A stretch of 59,816 nt of DNA from positions 1 to 59,816 of the forward strand of contig CAJEXI010000021.1 in assembly GCA_903994455.1 (NCBI GenBank), read 5' to 3'. The first letter of the stretch is position 1. Each line of letters starts with the position of its first letter. The position numbers and the translations under genes are program-made. Under the pieces are notes generated by a model. The model made no database searches. It saw nothing but the letters and a program-made list of their open reading frames with translations, and was not told where the DNA came from. This DNA comes from an uncultured Chlorobiaceae bacterium (GTDB lineage Bacteria > Bacteroidota > Chlorobiia > Chlorobiales > Chlorobiaceae). Shown one piece after another: positions 35,120 through 43,966 of this stretch.

Positions 35120-35433
35120 TTATATTTTTAAAATTGTGTAGTTTTTTAAAAAAAGATAGTTACTATTTAACATTGATACGTGGCTTGTACGGATATTTTC
35201 TTGGAGGGTTGCATCCGGTGTTCGGGTGCAATATGCTTTGAGACGTTTTATGATATGTGGTTATTGTTTGTTTTTGTTGCCTTGAAGTAGTGCTTGCTGA
35301 AGCAAGGCGCGTGCTGTTTTTTTTGAGTAGTATTGCGCTTGTGAGAAGGCTTTTTGCTTTTTCCTAAAATATGATTTTTTATAAGTTGCAAGTATTTTTG
35401 TTGCGCTCACAAATTTTTTTCAAGGGGAGACTT
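35120..35433 (+). other. AT-rich intergenic region with two small hairpins
   Basis: No gene is seen. A 9 bp stem with one G-U pair and a 5-base loop lies at 35209-35231 (TTGCATCCG against CGGGTGCAA), without a T tract. A weaker stem CTTGC/GCAAG at 35293-35306 is followed by eight T at 35317-35324 and could terminate transcription. The end of the region holds the ribosome-binding site AAGGGGAG of gene 35434. Confidence 0.4.
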
Positions 35434-38400
35434 ATGAATAATGAAGCTGTTGTCGGGTCAAAGAGAGCTGCCTTGTCGGTTGCTGATGTTTTCGGAAACT
35501 CGTTCTCGCTGGAGGGTCGTGATATTATCGGAAGCAGGGCTTTTCGTGCGCTGGTCATTGCGGATACCGATATTGAGGATGTTGCAGTTTTACTGGATCA
35601 ACTTCAGCCTGGGACTGAGCTTTGGCGGGTTGATGCACTGTCGGATATTGCTGATACTCTTCGTCGTGCACTCCTCGGGGGATACGAGACTCTCCATTTT
35701 CTTGGACATGGTCATTCTGGCTCGATAACACTCGGTGGCAGAGAGCTTGATGTTGAAGATTTTACTGCGCTTTCAAGCGGAGAGGAGGCTTGGAGGCCAT
35801 CGTTACACTTCTGGTCTTGTATGACTGGCGCTGGCGCAAAAGGTCGAGCTTTTGTTGATGGTATAGCCGAAGCCTTTGGTGCAGTTGTGTCGGCCTTCAG
35901 TGGTTTGGTCGGTGCAGGGAGTAGGGGTGGTCGTTGGTTGCCTGATGTTTTTTCAGTGGACCGTCGACCCGTTGTATGCCCATTTGTTAATGCTTTGGCT
36001 TATGCGCATACCTTGCAGACAAATGCCCTTGAATTAAAATCGGTGATAACGGGTACGGGAGTAGATGTCCAGATATGGTTAACAGCCGGGACTGTAATGG
36101 ATAATGCAGATCTGGTTTTGAGCTATGATACTGCCAAAGTGAACTATACTCTCGCGGTCTCCAATCCTGCTCTGGTGGGTTGGCAGTGGTTATCTAATCC
36201 TGACCCGCATTCTCCCGGTCATTTGCTTATCGCTGCTATTCCGCCTTACAATTCTGTAACACAAAGTTTTGGCAGTATCAATAACAGCACAACCAACACG
36301 TTGTTGGAGACGATCAGTTTTACACTGGTTCCGGGAAATAACGGATTCAGTGTCTCATTGGTGAGTGGAACCGGGCTTTCGGTAGGCAATCAGCCAGTGG
36401 AATTAGGCGTGCTGCCAACGCTGTCGATCATAGTTTCAGCGGCTCCTGTCTGGGATTCGTTTTCTCTACCCGACAATCTGGTTTATCTGGCAGGACAAAC
36501 TTATGCGCTTGATTTTGCCGTACAGGCGACGGATCCGAATGGTGATGCCATCACCTACAAGGCGATTGTTGGTCAGGTAAGTGGCACGTCAACATTTGAG
36601 CCAACAACGAGCCTTCAAGAGATTTCCTTGACTTTAACCAACGGTCACTTGACTGGCAACGTTACTTTTCCCGCAGACGTGCCATCTGGTAGCTATGTCG
36701 TTCGCTTGTTTGCTGATGATAACCCTGCGGATAGTGTTCCAGGCACAACGCTTGATGTGCCATTTACCATTAAAGATACGACGAATCCTGCAGTAGCGGT
36801 GACCTCAGCTCTGCTGACCAATGACAGTACGCCGATGGTAAGTGGTACAGCGGAAGTCGGTTCGACGGTAATTGCGGTGATAGCCGGAGCGACGTATACC
36901 ACGACGGCAATTGGAGGAACGTGGAGCATTGACACCGGTAGCGTGATGCCGACAAGTGGCATTCTTGGCTTGAACGTCAATGGCAGCAACAGTGTGAGTG
37001 TAACGGCTGTTGATGCGGCAGGCAACACCTCAAGCGCGGCGACACAGACGCTGGTAATTGACACCCTGGCACCGACGACCACCATAAGCGACTTGGCACT
37101 CAGTGCCGATACCGGAACAAGCCAAACCGATTTCATTACATCGACAGCCTCACAGACGATCAGAGCCACCTTGAGTGCTGCACTCGTTACTGGTGAGGGG
37201 CTTTATGGCTCGTTGGATAATGGCTCGACCTGGGCAAATATCACCACAAAAGTTACAGGGACATCAATCAGTTGGGATGGTGCCACCCTGCTTCCGGGTA
37301 CTAACTCAATCAAGCTGGAGCTTCGTGATGCGGCAGGTAACGCAAGAATAGCAGCAAGTCAGACGTACACCCTTGATCTTGATACCTCGGACGATAATCA
37401 TCTGCCAATAGGCCAGGTAAGTGTATTTGGCACGACGACACAAAATGAAAAACTCTACGCATCCTATGCCCTTTTTGATGCTGATGGTCTTAATAGCAAT
37501 ACAATAAAATACCAGTGGAAAGCCGATGGTGTCGATATTTCGAATGCAACGAATCCGGATATAGTACTATCTCAGGCACAAGTTGGAAAAAACATTAGTG
37601 TTGTTATAAGCTATGATGACCTGAAAAACAACCATGAAAGTGTTGAAAGTAGATTAACTGCGGCAATTGTCAATGTAAATGATGCGCCAACAGGCTCAAT
37701 AACTATAGCTGGTGTTGCGCATACGTTTGAAAAACTGACAGCCTCGCACAATATTCAGGATCTCGATGGTATTCCTCCAGGCGGAATTACCTATCAATGG
37801 AAAGCTGACGGTGTTAATATTTTTGGCGCTACAGATGAGTACTACATTTTAATGCCATCTGAGGCTGAGAAAAAAATTACTGTAACAGCGAGTTACACTG
37901 ATGGTTATGGAAAAAATGAGAGTGTCGTTAGCGCTGCAACTGTGCCTGTTGACCCAGGAGAGATTAAAGCGACAGGATTTGTAACCATAAATGGAACTGC
38001 CACACAAAACAAAACACTGATAGAAAACCACACGATTACGGATCTGAATGGTTTAGGCAGCAGTACCTTTCTTTACCAGTGGCAGGCGGACGGTGTTGAT
38101 ATTAAAGGTGCAACTGAGAGAACTTATCAAATAAAAGAGGCGGAAGTAGGTAAAACGATTACTGTTTCTGTAAGCTTTGTTGATGATGACGGGAACGATG
38201 AGCGCCTGGTCAGTTTAACACCCACCCGTGCTGTTGTTAATGTGAATGATGCTCCAAGCGGCACCGTTACCATCGATGGAATAGCAAAAGAAGATGAAAA
38301 ACTGATCGTCAATACGACTGCGCTTAAAGACCTTGATGGTATCCCTGCGGGGGCTGTCCATTACCAGTGGAAAGCTGACGGAAACAGTATTGCAGGAGCA

Positions 38401-41400
38401 ACCCATAGTACCTACATACTGACTCAAGCTGAGGTTGATACAAAAATTACTGTCGAACTGAGCTATACTGATGGTCATGGCACTCTCGAAAGTAATATAC
38501 TAAGCGCTGCAACAACGGCCGTTGCTAATGTAAACGATTTGCCCAGGATTCAGGAAGGTTACAAACTCATTGTTGCTGATGGAGGCGTTGTGGTTGATGC
38601 AACGTTGAGGGTTAATACCGGTTTTCTCATTGACGAAGATGGGCCTGATTTTCTTACTCCTGAAATTACGAGTTATCAGTGGAACACAGAAGGGAGCCTT
38701 ATAAGTGGCGCGACAGGCAAAGAACTTCTTTTGACAGAGGGTCTAAGAAATACCAGAATTTCGGTAACAGTAACCTATAAAGATGCTTTCGGTACTGTAG
38801 AGACATACACAAGTGATTTTACCGACAGGGTTGCAAAAAATCCGGAAACACCTGACGGCTCGGTTACTCTTGGTGGTATAACAAGGCAGGATGAAACCCT
38901 TACCGCAACGATTATCGACCCCGATGGTATTACCGATATCAATAGCATAAGTTACCAATGGCGTGTTAACACTGGGACTGCTGCAGGATGGGCGAACATA
39001 ACAGGAGCAACGGGCAGAACCTTTGTGATAACGGAAGCACAGGTTGGCAAGCAAATACAGGTAGTTGCAAGTTATATTGACAGTAAAAACGTTGCTGAAA
39101 ACCCCGTGAGCATTGCAACAGGTTTAGTCGTTAACGTCAATGACCTTCCTTCTGGCAGTGTTACTCTTCAAGGTACTGCAACGCAAGGCGAAACGCTTGT
39201 GGCAAGCAATACCCTTAAAGACCCTGATGGTATTGCTGAAGGAGCTATTCATTACCAGTGGAAGGCGGGTGGGGTCAATATCCTGGAAAAAGCGACAGGC
39301 AGTAGCTATACGCTTACGCAGGCGGAGGTCGGAAAAACAGTCACCGTTGTGGCAAGCTATACCGATGGTCATGGCACAGCAGAGCAAGTTGAGAGCGCCG
39401 CCACCACAGCCGTTGTTAATGTCAATGACGCACCAACAGGCACAGTAACTCTTTCTGGTATTGGGCAGCAAGGCGAAATGCTCCAGGCAAGCAATACTCT
39501 TGCCGATGCTGACGGTATTCCTGCAGGAGCTATCCAATACCAGTGGCAGGCAGATGGAAAGGATATTGACGGCGCAACTGGAGATAGTTACGTTGTAGAA
39601 CAGGCGGAAGTAGGCAAAGCAATGACGGTAACGGCGAGTTATACCGATGCCCAGGGTACAGATGAGAGTGTTACCAGTGCCGTTACAAGCCCAATGCTCA
39701 ATATCAACGATTTCCCAACTGGCCAGGTAACGATAACCGGAACAGCAAAACAAGGGCAATTGCTTACAGCCAATACAGTGGCGCTTGACGATGCTGATGG
39801 ACTTGGCACGTTAAATTACCAGTGGCAGGCTAATGGTAAGATTATTAGTGGAGCAACCAACAGCACCTTCATTTTGACGCAAGCAGAAGTTGGTAAAGCA
39901 ATAACGGTTAAAGTTTCTTATACCGATCTGTTTGGGCAACCTGAAAGTGTACGGAGCACGCCACCAACCGAAAAAGTTGTAAACATTAATGATGTGCCAA
40001 CAGGTTTGGTTACTGTCAATGGTATCCTCAAGCAAGGTGAATTACTGACAGCGACCAACACGCTTGTTGATCCTGATGGCCCTGCAGCCCTTGCCATAAG
40101 CTACCAATGGCAAGCTGATGGTTCGGACATTGACGGAGCTGAGGATAGCACCTATATGTTAACGCAGGAAGATGTTGGTAAAAGAATTACAGTAATAGCT
40201 CATTACAAGGATGATTACGGGAAAGCTGAAAGTGTTGCCGGTGAAGTAACTCAAGTTATTGAGAACAAAAATGATGCCCCAACAGGAATAGTAACTATTG
40301 ACGGTATCACCAGGCAGGGGGGAGCGCTTGCAGCAAATACCACTGCTCTTGCTGATGCTGATGGACTGGGTGTATTGAGTTACCAATGGTGTGTCAATAC
40401 GGGGACAACCGTATCGCCGATATGGACAAGTATAGACGACGCAATATACAGTGTCTATACGTTAACCGGTAATGAAGTAGGTAAAACCGTTGCTGTAAAA
40501 GTATCCTATACTGATAATTACAATTTTGCAGAATCGGTTTTAAGCCGACCCGCCCAGAAGATTAGTAACACTAACGATGCGCCAACGGGCACGGTAACTC
40601 TTACAGGTACGGCACAGCAAGGCGAGACGCTCACTGCGAGCCACAATCTTGTTGATCCTGATGGTCCTGCGGTGTTACCAATTACCTGGCAATGGCAGGC
40701 TGATGGTGTTGATATTGACGGTTACACAGGCAATACACTGGTGTTGGAAGAGGCACAAGTTGGTAAAATAATAACGGCTGTTGCCATTTATGACGATGCC
40801 GGTGGTATCAGTGAGCGTGTCTCCAGCTCAGCGACAGGTATCGTGGAGAATATTGATGACCCTTATACCGGCACCTTGAGAATTAGTGGAACTGCTAAAG
40901 AAAAGGAAACGCTGACAGCAGTAAGCACTATTGATGATGCTGATGGTATGGGCGAGCTAAGCTATCAATGGAGTGTGGTAACACGCACAATTTCAGGCAC
41001 TGATGTTTGGACTGCCATAACAGGAGCAACGGATAAAACCTTTGTGTTAACGGAAACACAGGTTGGCAAAAAAATTGGTGTTACGGCAAATTATACCGAC
41101 GGATACGGTTACCGTGCTCCAAACCCGGTGTTAAGTAACATGACCGCGCCAGTGAAAAACTGGAACAGTAGTCCAACGGGAGAGGTAATTATTTCGGGTC
41201 TTGTTAAAGTTGGTAAAACATTGGCTGCCGATAGCTCCCGTCTTGCTGATGATGACAATTTGGGCGCAATAAGCTATCAGTGGTATGCCGACGATGTTGC
41301 AATTGTAGGCGCAACAGAGAGCAGCTTCAAGCTCACAAGAGCTGAATATCTCACCAGTATATCCGTTAAAGCCTCGTATATTGATGGTCATGGATATTAT

Positions 41401-43803
41401 GAAAGTAAAGATAGCGCAAAAACAGTGCCGGTCACAAAAATTTATACGCTGTCAGTGAGCGATGGCTATCTTGTGAATGCTCTTGTATGGATTGACGATA
41501 ACGGAAATAAGCGGCTTGACTGGGCAGACCAGAACCTTAATGGAAAGTGGGATAAAGGCGAAGGTGAATCGTGGGCGCTTACCGATAGTAGTGGTCAGGT
41601 TACTGGGCTTGAAGGTGATGGAACTATTCTGATAACGGCCAATCCGAAAGGTGGGACTTTTGATATGTCAACCGGTAATGCCTTTACAGGCAGCTTTGCA
41701 GCGCCATCTGATGCTAAAGTTGTGAGCACGTTAACAACACTCGTTGTTGCTGCAATGGCTGCAAATCCTGAGAGTGAAGCCGCTGCCGAAACAAGGGTGA
41801 GGGCTGCGCTCGGTCTTGATGCTTCTGTAACTATAATAGACTACGATCCGCTAGCTGAAGCCTCAAAGACAGCAGCAACGCTTACAGGTAAGCAGATAGC
41901 TATTAATGTGGAGAGCGAAACCATTCAGGTGAACAACATTATGGATGTTGCTGTCAGTGTAGCAAATGCAGTATTCGACAAAGCTGTAGCCAATAACGCT
42001 GAAACCGACCCGTATTGGACTGAGCATATCGTTCAGTTGGTGGGAATTATTGCCGACCAATTGCTGGGACAAGCGCAACCGAAAGTTAATCTTGCGGATG
42101 CAACGGTTATTGCAAATGTTATCAACAATACACTCAATACACTCACTAAAGCTACTACCGGGCTGTATCTGCCTGAAGGGTATACACCTTCTACGGCGGT
42201 AATAACGGCAATTGCTAACGCGTTAGCCAAGGTGAACAATAACATAGCCGCAATTGATAATAACGCCACGGGTGCAGATGCGCCAACAAGCATAAAAGAG
42301 ATTATTCAGGCTCAAATTGTTGCTCAAAACACCATAGTTGCCGATGCCTACAGGGCTGTGATGTACAATAATGTTGCAGATATTAACGCGAGCTCAGCCA
42401 ACTTTCCGACGTTGTTAAAAGAGGCGGCTGCTCAAGTAGCTACCATATTCATTAATCACACACCTGTTGGTAATGTCTCTGTTAATGGCGTTGTTATGCC
42501 GGGCGAAACCTTGACAGCAACGAGCGCGCTTGTTGATATAGAAGGCCTCGGTACCATTGGCTACCAATGGCTAAGGGATGGTGTTGCAATCACCGACGCA
42601 ACCCATGAAGCCTATGTGCTTAATGTCGCAGATATCGGCAAATCTATTACGGTAAAAGCGAGCTACATAGATGGTGCCGGATATAGTGAAAGCATGAGTA
42701 GTGATCCTACGACAGCGGTTCCGGATGCCCCAACCAGTCTCTCTGATGTGGTTGTTGTTGCCGATGAACTTACCAACGATGCCACTCCAACCGTGCATGT
42801 GGATTTAAGCAATAAACTGCTGGAAGTGGGGGACGTTATTCAAATCATTGACAGTAACCACGATAATGCTGTGGTAAGCAGCCACATCATAATTGCTCAA
42901 GATCTTGCGATATTGACTGTAAAAGACATTGAGCTATTAGTTTCGCTCGTAGGACTTATTGATGATACCCATGCCCTCAAAGTGCAATTGGTCGATGGTG
43001 CTGGTAATGCGGGTTTAGGCAGTGACAGTGTTACAAAGCTAACGGTAGATACAACACTTCCAGCAATAATTAACCTTGCGTATGCATCAGGTGTAGTTAC
43101 AGCTAACCTCGATGCACCACTTGAAACAGGGGACGTTCTTTCCGGCTCTGTTGACGGTGGTCAAACGTGGACAAATATTATGGGCTGTGTTGCTGGCACA
43201 GTAATCAACTGGGATGGGTTGTCTGGAGCAGACAGTACGAAACTTCATCTCAAAATTCAGGATGCTGCTGGTAACCAGAATATTATTCCGCCAATTGGTA
43301 CTGATCCTGTTCCTGTTTATGAACTTGCAGTACATACCAATTACTGGCATAATAATAAGCCAATCCAAGACGTTACTGTAGACACAGATATTCTCACCGA
43401 TAATTTGGGAGTAGCCAGAATTCATAATGTTCCATCTGGTACGAAAACATTGACACCTTCACATCACGTCAGTCAGGCAGAAAAAGAAGCCGTTGACTTG
43501 GTTGATGCCATCGCTATTCTCAAGAGTATTGTTGGATTAATAACACTGAGCGATGGTTACCAAAAAATTGCTGCAGATTTTGACGGTGTTAATGGTGTTG
43601 ATTTGAACGATGCTATTGGTATTCTCAAGCATGTCGTTGGATTACCTGCGGCGATACCGGAATGGGTGTTTGTTGATAGCAAAAGTATAACACCTAATCC
43701 CGTGGATCCAATCAGTGTGAATATTAATACAAATACTACGGTAGAGCTTGTTGGTATTTTACATGGTGATGTTGATGGTAGCTGGGCTAGTTTATCGGTT
43801 TAA
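35434..43803 (+). CDS. DUF4347-like / cohesin-like / long Ig-array protein with type-2 dockerin-like tail
   Basis: 2789 residues from ATG 35434. The frame is open 63 bases further up, but AAGGGGAG just before 35434 and similarity to the start of gene 27650 fix this start. DUF4347-like domain with LGHGHSG (His at 35707) and FWSCMTGA (Cys at 35818); cohesin-like domain (36025-36430); two Ig-like domains (36780-37380, with VSGTAEVGSTV and SADTGTSQTDFIT); fourteen Ig-like repeats (37395-41450); calcium-loop domain (LVWIDDNGNKRLDW, about 41460-41640); helical domain (about 41700-42455); distal Ig-like repeat; dockerin-like pair (AVDLVDAIAILKSIVG, then DLNDAIGILKHVVG); ending GDVDGSWASLSV. From the Ig array onward it is colinear with gene 43967. 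Likely a secreted fibrous surface protein. Confidence 0.9.
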   Translation: MNNEAVVGSKRAALSVADVFGNSFSLEGRDIIGSRAFRALVIADTDIEDVAVLLDQLQPGTELWRVDALSDIADTLRRALLGGYETLHFLGHGHSGSITLGGRELDVEDFTALSSGEEAWRPSLHFWSCMTGAGAKGRAFVDGIAEAFGAVVSAFSGLVGAGSRGGRWLPDVFSVDRRPVVCPFVNALAYAHTLQTNALELKSVITGTGVDVQIWLTAGTVMDNADLVLSYDTAKVNYTLAVSNPALVGWQWLSNPDPHSPGHLLIAAIPPYNSVTQSFGSINNSTTNTLLETISFTLVPGNNGFSVSLVSGTGLSVGNQPVELGVLPTLSIIVSAAPVWDSFSLPDNLVYLAGQTYALDFAVQATDPNGDAITYKAIVGQVSGTSTFEPTTSLQEISLTLTNGHLTGNVTFPADVPSGSYVVRLFADDNPADSVPGTTLDVPFTIKDTTNPAVAVTSALLTNDSTPMVSGTAEVGSTVIAVIAGATYTTTAIGGTWSIDTGSVMPTSGILGLNVNGSNSVSVTAVDAAGNTSSAATQTLVIDTLAPTTTISDLALSADTGTSQTDFITSTASQTIRATLSAALVTGEGLYGSLDNGSTWANITTKVTGTSISWDGATLLPGTNSIKLELRDAAGNARIAASQTYTLDLDTSDDNHLPIGQVSVFGTTTQNEKLYASYALFDADGLNSNTIKYQWKADGVDISNATNPDIVLSQAQVGKNISVVISYDDLKNNHESVESRLTAAIVNVNDAPTGSITIAGVAHTFEKLTASHNIQDLDGIPPGGITYQWKADGVNIFGATDEYYILMPSEAEKKITVTASYTDGYGKNESVVSAATVPVDPGEIKATGFVTINGTATQNKTLIENHTITDLNGLGSSTFLYQWQADGVDIKGATERTYQIKEAEVGKTITVSVSFVDDDGNDERLVSLTPTRAVVNVNDAPSGTVTIDGIAKEDEKLIVNTTALKDLDGIPAGAVHYQWKADGNSIAGATHSTYILTQAEVDTKITVELSYTDGHGTLESNILSAATTAVANVNDLPRIQEGYKLIVADGGVVVDATLRVNTGFLIDEDGPDFLTPEITSYQWNTEGSLISGATGKELLLTEGLRNTRISVTVTYKDAFGTVETYTSDFTDRVAKNPETPDGSVTLGGITRQDETLTATIIDPDGITDINSISYQWRVNTGTAAGWANITGATGRTFVITEAQVGKQIQVVASYIDSKNVAENPVSIATGLVVNVNDLPSGSVTLQGTATQGETLVASNTLKDPDGIAEGAIHYQWKAGGVNILEKATGSSYTLTQAEVGKTVTVVASYTDGHGTAEQVESAATTAVVNVNDAPTGTVTLSGIGQQGEMLQASNTLADADGIPAGAIQYQWQADGKDIDGATGDSYVVEQAEVGKAMTVTASYTDAQGTDESVTSAVTSPMLNINDFPTGQVTITGTAKQGQLLTANTVALDDADGLGTLNYQWQANGKIISGATNSTFILTQAEVGKAITVKVSYTDLFGQPESVRSTPPTEKVVNINDVPTGLVTVNGILKQGELLTATNTLVDPDGPAALAISYQWQADGSDIDGAEDSTYMLTQEDVGKRITVIAHYKDDYGKAESVAGEVTQVIENKNDAPTGIVTIDGITRQGGALAANTTALADADGLGVLSYQWCVNTGTTVSPIWTSIDDAIYSVYTLTGNEVGKTVAVKVSYTDNYNFAESVLSRPAQKISNTNDAPTGTVTLTGTAQQGETLTASHNLVDPDGPAVLPITWQWQADGVDIDGYTGNTLVLEEAQVGKIITAVAIYDDAGGISERVSSSATGIVENIDDPYTGTLRISGTAKEKETLTAVSTIDDADGMGELSYQWSVVTRTISGTDVWTAITGATDKTFVLTETQVGKKIGVTANYTDGYGYRAPNPVLSNMTAPVKNWNSSPTGEVIISGLVKVGKTLAADSSRLADDDNLGAISYQWYADDVAIVGATESSFKLTRAEYLTSISVKASYIDGHGYYESKDSAKTVPVTKIYTLSVSDGYLVNALVWIDDNGNKRLDWADQNLNGKWDKGEGESWALTDSSGQVTGLEGDGTILITANPKGGTFDMSTGNAFTGSFAAPSDAKVVSTLTTLVVAAMAANPESEAAAETRVRAALGLDASVTIIDYDPLAEASKTAATLTGKQIAINVESETIQVNNIMDVAVSVANAVFDKAVANNAETDPYWTEHIVQLVGIIADQLLGQAQPKVNLADATVIANVINNTLNTLTKATTGLYLPEGYTPSTAVITAIANALAKVNNNIAAIDNNATGADAPTSIKEIIQAQIVAQNTIVADAYRAVMYNNVADINASSANFPTLLKEAAAQVATIFINHTPVGNVSVNGVVMPGETLTATSALVDIEGLGTIGYQWLRDGVAITDATHEAYVLNVADIGKSITVKASYIDGAGYSESMSSDPTTAVPDAPTSLSDVVVVADELTNDATPTVHVDLSNKLLEVGDVIQIIDSNHDNAVVSSHIIIAQDLAILTVKDIELLVSLVGLIDDTHALKVQLVDGAGNAGLGSDSVTKLTVDTTLPAIINLAYASGVVTANLDAPLETGDVLSGSVDGGQTWTNIMGCVAGTVINWDGLSGADSTKLHLKIQDAAGNQNIIPPIGTDPVPVYELAVHTNYWHNNKPIQDVTVDTDILTDNLGVARIHNVPSGTKTLTPSHHVSQAEKEAVDLVDAIAILKSIVGLITLSDGYQKIAADFDGVNGVDLNDAIGILKHVVGLPAAIPEWVFVDSKSITPNPVDPISVNINTNTTVELVGILHGDVDGSWASLSV
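37395..41450 (+). repeat. Fourteen Ig-like repeats in gene 35434
   Basis: Same repeat family as in gene 27650. The fifth unit is atypical (LPRIQEGYKLIVADGG) and has an equally atypical partner in gene 43967, which shows that the two arrays descend from one ancestor in fixed order. A fifteenth unit follows the helical domain at about 42465-42735. Confidence 0.88.
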
Positions 43804-43874
43804 AGTATTTTAAATTACCATAGGACATATTCCTCGAAGCTCTGCTTTGTGAAATAATTCTTAAACATGAACTC

Positions 43875-43901
43875 CTGCCCTGTAGCTTCGCTGCGGGGCA
43901 G
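43875..43901 (+). promoter_or_regulatory. Strong hairpin upstream of gene 43967, possible terminator or leader switch
   Basis: CTGCCCTGTAG (43875-43885) pairs fully with CTGCGGGGCAG (43891-43901), with two G-U pairs, around the loop CTTCG. No T tract follows. Ten bases of the hairpin, GCTTCGCTGC at 43885-43894, are also perfectly complementary to GCAGCGAAGC at 43935-43944, just upstream of the ribosome-binding site AAGGAG (43953-43958). The two pairings exclude each other. Confidence 0.45.
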
Positions 43902-43966
43902 TTGGTTGGTCATCATAACTATCGCTTATCAAAAGCAGCGAAGCCAAAATAAAAGGAGAATTAATT

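Noticed and set aside
35371..35433. Upstream ATG for gene 35434
   Set aside because: It adds 21 residues with no counterpart in gene 27650, while AAGGGGAG directly precedes ATG 35434.
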